This document shows positions 26,501 through 34,685 of a DNA stretch of 64,000 nucleotides, in pieces. Made by a program: the position numbers and the translations under genes. The stretch's first letter is position 1. Every line of letters starts with the position of its first letter. The DNA comes from Amyelois transitella (Eukaryota > Arthropoda > Insecta > Lepidoptera > Pyralidae): the NCBI RefSeq assembly GCF_032362555.1, contig NC_083505.1, positions 8,423,501-8,487,500 of the forward strand, in the 5' to 3' direction. The notes under the pieces were generated by a model, which did no database searches, was not told where the DNA came from, and was given only the letters and a program-made list of their open reading frames with translations.

Positions 26501-29500
26501 TGTTCATAATAACACTATTAAACCAGATTCAACTCGTCTTAAGCCACTTCTTGACTTACCAGTCCGATCAGATGGACCTGCACTGAAAAGAATTCTCGGC
26601 CTTTTTGCGCATTATTCAAAATGGATACAAAATTTTTCTGAAACTGTAAGGCCTTTAATCTCAAGCAAAAGCTTGCCACTTGATGAAACAGCTATTTCTT
26701 GTTTTAATTCTCTTATATCTACTATTGCTAAGTCATGTTTGACTGCAATAGACAATGAAGAAAGATTCGTCGTTGAAACTGATGCTTCTGAGCATACAAT
26801 TGCAGCATCACTTACACAAAATGGAAGACCAGTGGCATTTTTTTCTAGAAGTCTTTCTGATTCAGAAAGCCGTCACTCTGCTATTGAAAAAGAAGCTTAC
26901 GCAATAGGCTATTTGACTGTATTAAAAATATACATTTGTTTTATGTCATCAGTCTTAATATTATTTTTTTGGAGCAATTTGTAATAACGCGAGATAAAAA
27001 TATTGCATTATTTAAACAAAATCCGTCTCAGAAAATTAGGTTTTTATATGCAGCTGTCACGTGACTAAAAACGAACGTGATTGGCTATTTCTATTATGAC
27101 GTCAATTATCCATAAACAGACTGTCGATCGTACCGTTCCTTAGTGTTCGCTATTATTTTTCAAGATTTTATAAGTGTTTGATCGCTCAGGATTACTCAGA
27201 TAACATAGGTATTTTATAATGGAAACCAATTCCGCGAAAGCTGACAGTCGAAACCTACCAAAAGTGGACGCAATAATGGTTGGAAGAAGAAATCTGGATT
27301 GTCTTCTTCAAAGACAATCCAGATTTCTATGCTGCCGAACTGAGGAATGTGAAAACATCAATGTAAGTATATCTTGGTAACCACTGATCTTAGATCATTA
27401 TCTGAAACCACTTCTTGCGAATATTCAAATCCATCGGCATAGAAAAGAACAGTTTCATAGGAGATTTTATTGTTGTATTAGTGCATTGAGGCACTGCACA
27501 ACATTTATAGGAACTAATTTTAATAATTTTCACACATATGACGTGGCACAAGTTAAATTAAACAAAAGAAAATCAAAACTTTTCGAAACACCAACAAGCT
27601 TTGTATGATATTTACACGAAATTTACGTCACTGCATGCCATGGCCGCCATATTGCTAAAAGTCGCGTTTTGGCGGCATATTTGAATATTTCATTTTCTTT
27701 TTCGATTTTTTAATAAAATAGCTGTAATAAAGGCAGAAAAGTATTTTTGTAGGGCTCTTTATAAACAAATAAATACCCTAAGATAGTTTTTAGAACTTTG
27801 TCAAATAGCCTATTGTAGAATCTTTACGCAAGTGGCGACACTATCTCTTGGGTCGACATTTTCTTCTCATCACCGATCAACAGTCAGTTTCATTTATGGT
27901 GAATCAAAATCATACAAGCAAAGTTAAAAACGAGAAAGTTGAATGATGGCGCCTTGAGTTGTCTTGTTATAAATACGACATTATATATAGACCAGGGAAA
28001 GAAAATTTCACTGCTGATGCTTTGTCTAGAATAAGCGCTAGTATATCTACAAATAAACTTTATGAAATACACGATGCATTGTGCCATCCTGGAATAGTGA
28101 GAATGGCACATTGGGTTCGTCAAAAGAATCTGCCATATTCGATTAATGAAATAAGATCTATGATTTCGTCTTGCCGTATTTGTTCAGAAATAAAACCAAG
28201 ATTTGGTCAGACACATGGCCATCTCATAAAAGCAACTTCGTGCTTTGAAAGACTTAATATAGATTTCAAAGGGCCTGTGCCAAGTAACACTACTAATCGT
28301 TATATATTAACAGTAATCGACGAATACTCTAGATTTCCTTTCGCTTATCCATGTAAAGATATGACTGCTTCAACTGTTGTTCATAGTCTGAAAGACATCT
28401 TTTATCTATTTGGTATACCCCAATATATTCATTCTGACAGAGGAACATCGTTTTTATCAGAAGAAGTCCAACAATTTCTTCATTCCCTTGGAATAGCTAC
28501 TAGCAGAAGCTCTCCCTACAATCCAGAAGGTAACGGACAAATAGAAAGACTAAATGGAACATTATGGAAGAGTATTCAACTAAGCATTCGGTCCAAAAGT
28601 ATGCGAATCGAAGAATGGGAAAAAGTTTTGCCTTTTGCTCTTCACTCAATACGCTCGTTGTTATGTACAAGTACCAATGCAACCCCTCATGAACGTATGT
28701 TTCATCATCCTAGACGATCACTAAATGGACAATCTATGCCAACGTGTTTACATACTCCAGGACCTCTACTACTTAAACGACACGTAAGAAATTCTAAATA
28801 TGACCCATTAGTTGATGAAGTGGAATTATTACAACCTAATCCCATGTATTCATATGTCAAGCTTCCTGATGGTCGCGAAACAGTAATTTCTAATAAACAT
28901 TTAGCTCCTTTGCCGCAACTTAATCAGGAGAGTGAAGAAAGTGCTGATATGGACCCGGATGTCCGGGAAACTATAAATAATACTGTGGAACCTGACGTGA
29001 CAAATGAAGGACAGGCAGCCGAGTCCGAAGAACCTGTTCTACGCCATTCCAGTAGAAATCGCCGACCACCAGCTTATTTAAGGGATTATTTAAGGGGGGG
29101 AGAATGACATGTTTTCTATGATATTTTAAAAATAATCTTGTCTTTATTGTTACTGTCATAGTTGTGTTTTAACTAGAATAAAACCAATACATTTGGTTTT
29201 GCATTATTATTACACCTACGATGCGGTAGGTAATAATTTCTAAAGAAAGCACGAAATATACCTACCACCCGATATAGTAGTATTAAAAATATACATTTGT
29301 TTTATGTCATCAGTCTTAATATTATTTTTTTGGAGCGATTTGTAATAACGCGAGATAAAAATATTGCATTATTTAAACAAAATCCGTCTCAGAAAATTAG
29401 GTTTTTATATGCAGCTGTCACGTGACTAAAAACGAACGTGATTGGCTATTTCTATTATGACGTCAATTATCCATAAACAGACTGTCGATCGTACCGTTCC

Positions 29501-31938
29501 TTAGTGTTCGCTATTATTTTTCAAGATTTTATAAGTGTTTGATCGCTCAGGATTACTCAGATAACATAGGTATTTTATAATGGAAACCAATTCCGCGAAA
29601 GCTGACAGTCGAAACCTACCAAAAGTGGACGCAATAATGGTTGGAAGAAGAAATCTGGATTGTCTTCTTCAAAGACAATCCAGATTTCTATGCTGCCGAA
29701 CTGAGGAATGTGAAAACATCAATGTAAGTATATCTTGGTAACCACTGATCTTAGATCATTATCTGAAACCACTTCTTGCGAATATTCAAATCCATCGGCA
29801 TAGAAAAGAACAGTTTCATAGGAGATTTTATTGTTGTATTAGTGCATTGAGGCACTGCACAACATTTATAGGAACTAATTTTAATAATTTTCACACATAT
29901 GACGTGGCACAAGTTAAATTAAACAAAAGAAAATCAAAACTTTTCGAAACACCAACAAGCTTTGTATGATATTTACACGAAATTTACGTCACTGCATGCC
30001 ATGGCCGCCATATTGCTAAAAGTCGCGTTTTGGCGGCATATTTGAATATTTCATTTTCTTTTTCGATTTTTTAATAAAATAGCTGTAATAAAGGCAGAAA
30101 AGTATTTTTGTAGGGCTCTTTATAAACAAATAAATACCCTAAGATAGTTTTTAGAACTTTGTCAAATAGCCTATTGTAGAATCTTTACGCAAGTGGCGAC
30201 ACTATCTCTTGGGTCGACATTTTCTTCTCATCACCGATCAACAGTCAGTTTCATTTATGGTGAATCAAAATCATACAAGCAAAGTTAAAAACGAGAAAGT
30301 TGAATGATGGCGCCTTGAGTTGTCTTGTTATAAATACGACATTATATATAGACCAGGGAAAGAAAATTTCACTGCTGATGCTTTGTCTAGAATAAGCGCT
30401 AGTATATCTACAAATAAACTTTATGAAATACACGATGCATTGTGCCATCCTGGAATAGTGAGAATGGCACATTGGGTTCGTCAAAAGAATCTGCCATATT
30501 CGATTAATGAAATAAGATCTATGATTTCGTCTTGCCGTATTTGTTCAGAAATAAAACCAAGATTTGGTCAGACACATGGCCATCTCATAAAAGCAACTTC
30601 GTGCTTTGAAAGACTTAATATAGATTTCAAAGGGCCTGTGCCAAGTAACACTACTAATCGTTATATATTAACAGTAATCGACGAATACTCTAGATTTCCT
30701 TTCGCTTATCCATGTAAAGATATGACTGCTTCAACTGTTGTTCATAGTCTGAAAGACATCTTTTATCTATTTGGTATACCCCAATATATTCATTCTGACA
30801 GAGGAACATCGTTTTTATCAGAAGAAGTCCAACAATTTCTTCATTCCCTTGGAATAGCTACTAGCAGAAGCTCTCCCTACAATCCAGAAGGTAACGGACA
30901 AATAGAAAGACTAAATGGAACATTATGGAAGAGTATTCAACTAAGCATTCGGTCCAAAAGTATGCGAATCGAAGAATGGGAAAAAGTTTTGCCTTTTGCT
31001 CTTCACTCAATACGCTCGTTGTTATGTACAAGTACCAATGCAACCCCTCATGAACGTATGTTTCATCATCCTAGACGATCACTAAATGGACAATCTATGC
31101 CAACGTGTTTACATACTCCAGGACCTCTACTACTTAAACGACACGTAAGAAATTCTAAATATGACCCATTAGTTGATGAAGTGGAATTATTACAACCTAA
31201 TCCCATGTATTCATATGTCAAGCTTCCTGATGGTCGCGAAACAGTAATTTCTAATAAACATTTAGCTCCTTTGCCGCAACTTAATCAGGAGAGTGAAGAA
31301 AGTGCTGATATGGACCCGGATGTCCGGGAAACTATAAATAATACTGTGGAACCTGACGTGACAAATGAAGGACAGGCAGCCGAGTCCGAAGAACCTGTTC
31401 TACGCCATTCCAGTAGAGATCGCCGACCACCAGCTTATTTAAGGGATTATTTAAGGGGGGGAGAATGACATGTTTTCTATGATATTTTAAAAATAATCTT
31501 GTCTTTATTGTTACTGTCATAGTTGTGTTTTAACTAGAATAAAACCAATACATTTGGTTTTGCATTATTATTACACCTACGATGCGGTAGGTAATAATTT
31601 CTAAAGAAAGCACGAAATATACCTACCACCCGATATAGTAGTGCAAAATAGAATTTAATCAATAGATATGTGCACGAAAATAAATGAAATGACCACTCAA
31701 ACTTCAAAATAGTTAATTTTTTTAAAGCAATTTGTCAGATAACTCCTGGTTTTTAATTAAAAAACGACGGCTTAAGACGAATAAACTATTAAATTATCTG
31801 TAAATACATTAGTTTGTGTAAATATAAGCTCTATTAAATACAACAAGCATAACCTCAACTTACCGTGCTATTTTTATTTGTTTGGTGTAGAAACCCCAAG
31901 TCAAAGTTCATAACACTATCATCATATGATGAAGTCAT
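14548..31938 (-). CDS. Ice1: Little elongation complex subunit 1-like protein
   Basis: Scaffold of the little elongation complex (with ELL and ICE2), which supports RNA polymerase II transcription of snRNA genes. Exons in reading order: 31938-31864, 24313-24246, 23937-23799, 23562-23461, 23377-23212, 22762-22587, 22299-22233, 22153-19760, 19514-18981, 17812-17705, [unresolved], 15551-15212, 14795-14548; about 1,470 residues. Phases fit everywhere except between 17705 and 15551, where at least one exon is missing or misplaced. The N-terminal coiled coil carries RKAIIIAKQKTITTDGLIRK, similar as I recall it to the start of human ICE1 (LKQKIINTDNLL). The long 798-codon exon is Ser/Asn-rich, acidic then basic, probably disordered. 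The C-terminal third is all-helical (e.g. SMEEAIFTSLIYMSKHNHYR). The 17812 acceptor uses the second AG of a CAGAG to keep frame. Alternative: another coiled-coil nuclear scaffold. Symbol moderately sure. Confidence 0.7.
14819..14990. repeat. Intronic duplicate, copy 1 (with small TA-flanked insertion)
   Basis: Shares CGTAACCAAAGGG, AAGAAAAAATACTATGATTA, CATGCT.CAAA and TATATTTT blocks in the same order with 17863-17960 in another Ice1 intron. This copy has an extra segment (about 14877-14910, TA-flanked, with CAGTAAAACTCCAATTATCC) reminiscent of a pogo/Tigger-type terminal repeat. Confidence 0.6.
15052..15102. repeat. Near-perfect inverted repeat in Ice1 intron
   Basis: Arms of about 20 bases centred on GCTGTATCATG and CATGATACAGTC with two mismatches and a loop of about 10 bases. 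Confidence 0.65.
16049..16738 (+). pseudogene. Split THAP-domain remnant, antisense inside Ice1
   Basis: Two pieces on the strand opposite Ice1 together look like a THAP (C2CH) DNA-binding domain. Piece one (16049-16129) begins ATG and reads MTKCSVKKCKNCPRI then KKDGVSYF before a stop. Piece two (from about 16574, after a TTTCAG) reads FPQNAIIRNEWISIIARD, then EEFFKPQKGAVVCSEHFLPS. The zinc ligands C-x-x-x-x-C and C-x2-H, the invariant Trp and the FP motif are present in the right order. THAP domains are found in P-element transposases and host regulators derived from them. No usable donor follows piece one, and the frame ends in repeat sequence after 16738, so this is a decayed fragment and not an expressed gene. 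Confidence 0.6.
16738..16920 (-). repeat. tRNA-derived SINE (family D)
   Basis: Read on the minus strand it has a tRNA-like head: CTGTGGCCTAATGATCA (A-box-like) followed by a GGTTCGATCCC B box, then a short body. It is a SINE and not a functional tRNA because the acceptor stem is absent. Confidence 0.65.
17380..17516 (+). repeat. Dispersed repeat family E, 3' fragment
   Basis: Contains AAATAGGTAGAAACGTAA, GATGATGGTGCGGACCC and the diagnostic tail GCGAGTCCGACTCGCACTTG, matching the last 150 bases of the copy at 12419-12803. Confidence 0.65.
17863..17960. repeat. Intronic duplicate, copy 2 (empty-site form)
   Basis: Counterpart of 14819-14990 without the TA-flanked insertion: here CATACATGC is continuous. 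Both copies sit just upstream (in Ice1 orientation) of an exon. Confidence 0.6.
18053..18315 (+). repeat. Dispersed repeat family A, near complete
   Basis: Begins GTGCCGTGTAGCTCCCGGGA, as at 33246, and runs through the family A landmarks to CGCAAGGGATATAGACGTGA and a TATGTATGTA tail. Lies in the Ice1 intron between the exons at 18981 and 17812. Confidence 0.75.
18650..18905 (+). mobile_element. RTE-type LINE 3' fragment
   Basis: Degraded copy of the same LINE tail as 58550-58700: AAAATGGTTTGGTCATGTGG, then GAATGAATAAAAGTAGGTTG and AAGGAGAGTGTAAA. It encodes the typical 'RWFGHVERM' region of endonuclease-reverse transcriptase LINEs. Sits in an Ice1 intron. Confidence 0.65.
22812..22893 (+). 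repeat. Dispersed repeat family A, 3' fragment
   Basis: Contains GGCCATTCAGTCTTTTCAAG, ATTGTTGGCTCTGTCTACCC and CGCAAGGGATGTAGACGTGA, in an Ice1 intron. Confidence 0.7.
24409..24518 (+). repeat. 5' LTR (110 bp)
   Basis: TG...CA ends, identical to 29105-29214 except one A/T difference. It contains an AATAAA at 24481 inside a TTTAACTAGAATAAA segment that recurs, inverted, immediately after the LTR. Third copy at 31466-31575 from the tandem duplication. Confidence 0.92.
24520..24534 (+). promoter_or_regulatory. Candidate primer-binding site (self-primer type)
   Basis: The sequence directly after the 5' LTR (TTTATTCTAGTTAAA) has no TGG start expected for pairing with a tRNA CCA end. It is instead an exact 15-base reverse complement of 24472-24486 inside the LTR. 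In Tf1 and sushi-type elements such complementarity primes reverse transcription. Function here is inferred. Confidence 0.5.
24629..25468 (+). pseudogene. gag-like ORF of the LTR retrotransposon
   Basis: About 280 codons. The capsid-like region has RYLRPERFD near the start, and two CCHC-type zinc knuckles lie near the C-terminus (CFFCGGNVHQRNKC and CYQLCTKKGHFANVC, the second with an irregular C-x3-C spacing). The position where an ATG would be expected reads GTG (24629), so initiation is probably lost. It overlaps the pol frame by 13 bases in a -1 relation, consistent with translational frameshifting in intact relatives. Confidence 0.8.
25456..26984 (+). pseudogene. Protease-reverse transcriptase-RNase H segment of the LTR retrotransposon
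   Basis: Open frame 25456-26418 has the aspartic protease motif (ALIDTGSSVSFID) and RT blocks including FSQIDLKSAYHQIP, PFGVTNGVAAFQ and the catalytic FAYLDD. A one-base shift near 26387 changes frame, and a stop interrupts it near 26486. The RNase H part resumes at 26673 with VVETDASEHTIAASL and ends abruptly at 26905, where a DNA transposon is inserted. Not functional. Confidence 0.82.
26906..27811. mobile_element. Non-autonomous DNA transposon nested in the LTR element
   Basis: The 906-bp insertion splits RNase H from the rest of pol. The 12-bp terminal inverted repeats are exact: AGGCTATTTGAC at 26906-26917 and its reverse complement at 27800-27811. Removing it with an AT target duplication (26904-26905 and 27812-27813) restores the reading frame across the junction, which supports these limits. 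No transposase is encoded. It contains an 18-bp perfect hairpin (27288-27328). Superfamily not assigned. Confidence 0.7.
27288..27328. repeat. Perfect 18-bp hairpin inside nested transposon
   Basis: Left arm 27288-27305 (AGAAATCTGGATTGTCTT), 5-base loop, right arm 27311-27328. Repeated at 29649-29689 in the tandem copy. Confidence 0.88.
27815..29107 (+). pseudogene. Integrase segment of the LTR retrotransposon, copy 1
   Basis: The end of RNase H (VESLRKWRHYLLGRHF, LLITDQQS) continues after the nested insertion, with one stop near 27944. The open frame from 27959 has the linker YRPGKENFTADALSRI, an HHCC zinc-binding region (HPGIVRMAHWV, ISSCRICSEI) and the DDE core (NIDFKGPVP, HSDRGTSFLSEE, SPYNPEGNGQIERLNG). 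It ends 2 bases after GGE and abuts the 3' LTR. No chromodomain seen. Confidence 0.85.
29105..29214 (+). repeat. 3' LTR (110 bp)
   Basis: Matches the 5' LTR with one difference; followed by the CCTAC target duplication. Confidence 0.92.
29280..31640 (+). repeat. Tandem duplicate (2,361 bp) of nested transposon body, integrase, 3' LTR and flank
   Basis: Direct repeat of 26919-29279 at a constant offset of 2,361 bases, including about 60 bases of genomic flank beyond the target duplication. I noticed two substitutions (26976/29337 and 29057/31418). Both breakpoints share the dinucleotide GT. The unit starts inside the DNA transposon and ends in host sequence, so it arose after both insertions by local duplication and not by transposition. 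Confidence 0.9.
30320..31468 (+). pseudogene. Integrase segment, tandem copy 2
   Basis: Same 382-codon frame as copy 1 apart from one Asn to Asp change near the C-terminus (SSRDRRPP). No gag or RT upstream, so a duplicated fragment. Confidence 0.85.
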
Positions 31939-33030
31939 TATTATTTTAGTAAAACACTACTTTTAAACTGGATAAAGTACATATTATTTAAAATAATTTC
32001 ACTAAAAACGTGAAGTATTCCCGGCGCGCGAAGTACATTTTGATGGGTTTTGTTTGACATAAAGTAACATTATAATTTCATTATTTTCATTCGTTCATAC
32101 GTTCCTTTTCATCGATCGATTTGGTCCACAGATATTAATATATAATATTTGGTCCACAGTGTGCACTTCACACCACACTTTAGAATATAGCAATGAAGAA
32201 CTATCATATGAAAATACCGTAATTGTTCAACTTGACTCAGAAATAACAATGATATATCTGTATCTTTCTCACAACAGTGGTTTTACGGAAGAAAAAACAT
32301 TTACACTCTGTTATCAGAAGCCTCTTCATTGACATTGATGTACTTTTACTGCCGCTGGCGCCATCGAACTTTACCGCTTTGTTTACATGTGGGAAGTTGT
32401 CATCGTGATGTTTTTACGTTTTCCTGTGTTTTTCGACTTTGTACGTAGCTGTGCTAATATTAATTGAAAATAAACTATAAGGTGAAGTGTTCTATAGCAT
32501 ATTTCTTTTTATTATATGCCAAGGCAAATATAGGCCGAATGTAACCTTTCACCGGTAAGTGGTTAATATTTCATTAAGTTATTGTCTATCATAAAGTGTA
32601 TTTATAATATTTATAACCTATTACTTTTAATCTGCTTATCGATAAATTAGGGTCTAAGTAATGTAAAAATAGTATTTTTTTCTCGTTTAAGTTTACCAAG
32701 GAGCGAATTTTAGCAAAGATAATATCCGGCCAGAAACAACACATCCATGTGTGCCGCTGTGCTCTCGGCATAACTCCTTGCCTGGCGGAAGATCATCCCT
32801 TTGGTAGCGGTCGAGCCCGAAACATCGCTTCCCCTACAGCCCTCTTCAAGGGTAATCGACTTTACAACAATCTTTTGGCAATCAATTATCATAAAAATTA
32901 TACAATTTAGTTAAAACGAAATCTTGAGGATTCAAAAGAACATAAATACTTCATAGAAGACACGGGCAATTGCTATTATATCTCTTTTAGTTATTGATAT
33001 CATTTAATTTTCTCTCTTAACCCTTTTAAC
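31939..33030. other. Ice1 upstream region and intergenic spacer
   Basis: Probably contains the Ice1 promoter (minus strand), with ATCGATCGAT near 32110. An open stretch on the minus strand at 32710-32892 (with ATKGMIFRQARSYAESTAAH) is not recognised and has no visible gene context; it may be a repeat fragment. No other gene seen. Confidence 0.45.
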
Positions 33031-33031
33031 G

Positions 33032-33102
33032 TAAAAATGTGCACAAAATATTTGTCGCATGACTACGACAGTCATGCGACAAATATTTTGTGCACATTTT
33101 TA
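33032..33102. repeat. Perfect 33-bp hairpin
   Basis: Arms 33032-33064 and 33070-33102 are exact reverse complements around a 5-base loop (ACGAC). They contain GTGCACAAAATATTTGTCGC. Directly followed by an AT-only palindromic tract. Confidence 0.95.
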
Positions 33103-33117
33103 TTATTTTCGGACTTA

Positions 33118-33245
33118 AATATAATGAATAATTATAATATAATTATAATTATTCATTATATTATAATTATATATTATAATTATATATTATAATTATATTA
33201 TTATATATTATAATTATATTATTATATATTATAATTATATTTATA
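33118..33245. repeat. AT-only palindromic/tandem tract
   Basis: About 128 bases of A and T only, made of interleaved TATAATTATA and ATTATATTATTA units, with repeated self-complementarity. Confidence 0.9.
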
Positions 33246-33512
33246 ATTGTGCCGTGTGGTTCCCGGCACTATTACAAAAAAGAATAGGACCACTCCATCT
33301 CTTTCCCATGGATGTCGCAAAAGGCGACTAAGGGATAGGCTTATAAACTTAGGATTCCTCTTTTAGGCGATGGGCTAGCAACCTGTCACTATTTGAATCT
33401 CGGTTCTATCATTAAGCCAAATAGCTGAACGTGGCCATTCAGTCTTTTCAAGACTGTTGGCTCTGTCTACCCCGCAAGGGATATAGACGTGATCATATGT
33501 ATGTATGTAATA
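33246..33512 (+). repeat. Dispersed repeat family A, best complete copy
   Basis: Runs from GTGCCGTGTGGTTCCCGGCA to the TATGTATGTA tail with all family landmarks in order; useful as reference copy for the others. Confidence 0.8.
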
Positions 33513-34214
33513 ATTATAATTTCAGTATCAAGGCACAAATAAACATATTATAATAAGTTTAACTTAAATTTATAGTAATAAAATAATTAATCAATATTCG
33601 CAGTAATATCCTATTTTTGGAACGTTGCCGGCACCAATTCAGCAAGATTTTCAGTCCCTGGCAATGTTCCCGGGCACGGTACATCACTAATTGCAGCCCA
33701 TTGGGAGATCTTATATTATAACCAGGATAATTAGAATTCGCGACGCAGAACCAACCTAAACTTAATAGTTACAACTGTGATCGGAAATGAACAATTTTAA
33801 CTCACTCATCCATCGATAAAATGTTATCGACTATACTAACAAGTGAACATTTTTAGTCGGCCATGTTGGTATCCCAGTTTGTTTATTTAGGTATACATGA
33901 AAAGTTCATGCACAGGGCACTTCCGTAAGATAGTTCTTCAGAGGAATTTAAACATGAAAAAAGCAAAGGTGTTGGTTGTCATACTATAGGCAAAAATTAC
34001 AGGAAAAGCAAAAATTTTTTTTTTTGCCTTCACTGTCAAACAAATCAATTGTTATCCTATTTGATATTGTTTGAAGTAATACTAATAAGTAATTAATTTC
34101 ACTATAAATTATTATTTATGTGAATAAGTGTTCCAAAAAATTACCACTCCATCAACCATACCTATGCCATATACCTATGCCTGATCTTAGCTACCCAATT
34201 TTTAGAGACTTGGG

Positions 34215-34305
34215 TCTGTCTACTCCGTATCGATACGTTTCGATACGATCGTACCGATCGATAATTTCACATTTCTTTGTATCGATTATATCGATACCAC
34301 ACGAA
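34215..34305. promoter_or_regulatory. Cluster of TATCGAT (DRE-like) motifs, candidate promoter of the BTB gene
   Basis: Within about 90 bases lie TATCGATAC, TTTCGATACGATCG, CCGATCGATAAT, TATCGATTATATCGATACC. TATCGATA is the DREF-binding core promoter element of insect housekeeping genes. The cluster is roughly 300 bases upstream of the leader exon donor of the gene at 34686. Function inferred. Confidence 0.45.
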
Positions 34306-34399
34306 TGGTGACAGAATCTGTTTGTTTTTGTTATCAAAGAGTTTATAACCGCTTCGCTTGATATAGCTTAGAACATTCTAAGAAGATTCTTTGATTTGA

Positions 34400-34604
34400 T
34401 GTCTTCTGGGTAATTTATTAGGAATTCTCGATTATTTAACAAATATCTGACTGATTGACTATTTTGGCTAAATTATTCCGCGAGTCCATGACGAAGAGGC
34501 TGAGAATTGGTACATATAGTGGTAGGCTTTAGAAAACAAGTTTTTGAAAATATAAACTATTGATTCTTGGTCCAAGTTCAAGGTTTTTGTTTACTTCGGA
34601 GAAG
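34400..34604 (+). other. Probable non-coding leader exon of the BTB gene (5' limit unknown)
   Basis: A strong donor (GAGAAG|GTGAGA) at 34604/34605 pairs with the acceptor TTTTTCAG immediately before the ATG at 34686. The left boundary is arbitrary. Confidence 0.45.
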
Positions 34605-34685
34605 GTGAGATAAGTGGTTGTGTGTACAGATTTTATTTAACATACATAAGGAACAAAAATGTATTAAAATATATTTCTTTTTCAG

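Larger units (their letters stand above)
24404..29219 (+). mobile_element. Ty3/gypsy-type LTR retrotransposon with nested insertion (Ice1 intron 1)
   Basis: The 5' LTR is 24409-24518 and the 3' LTR 29105-29214. Each is only 110 bp, begins TG, ends CA, and differs from the other at one position that I can see, so the insertion is young. A 5-bp target duplication CCTAC flanks it (24404-24408, 29215-29219). Internal order is gag (zinc knuckles), protease, reverse transcriptase, RNase H, integrase, as in Metaviridae. There is no envelope gene. The coding region is broken by a lost gag start, a one-base shift near 26387, stops near 26486 and 27944, and a 906-bp DNA transposon at 26906-27811, so it is inactive in cis. 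It lies in sense orientation opposite to Ice1. Confidence 0.9.

Noticed and set aside
32710-32892. Minus-strand frame with MIFRQARSYAESTAAH
   Set aside because: Not recognised and isolated; possibly a repeat fragment, not enough support for a gene.
33118-33245. CRISPR-like or telomeric array
   Set aside because: Simple A/T palindromic tract without spacers; animal genome.
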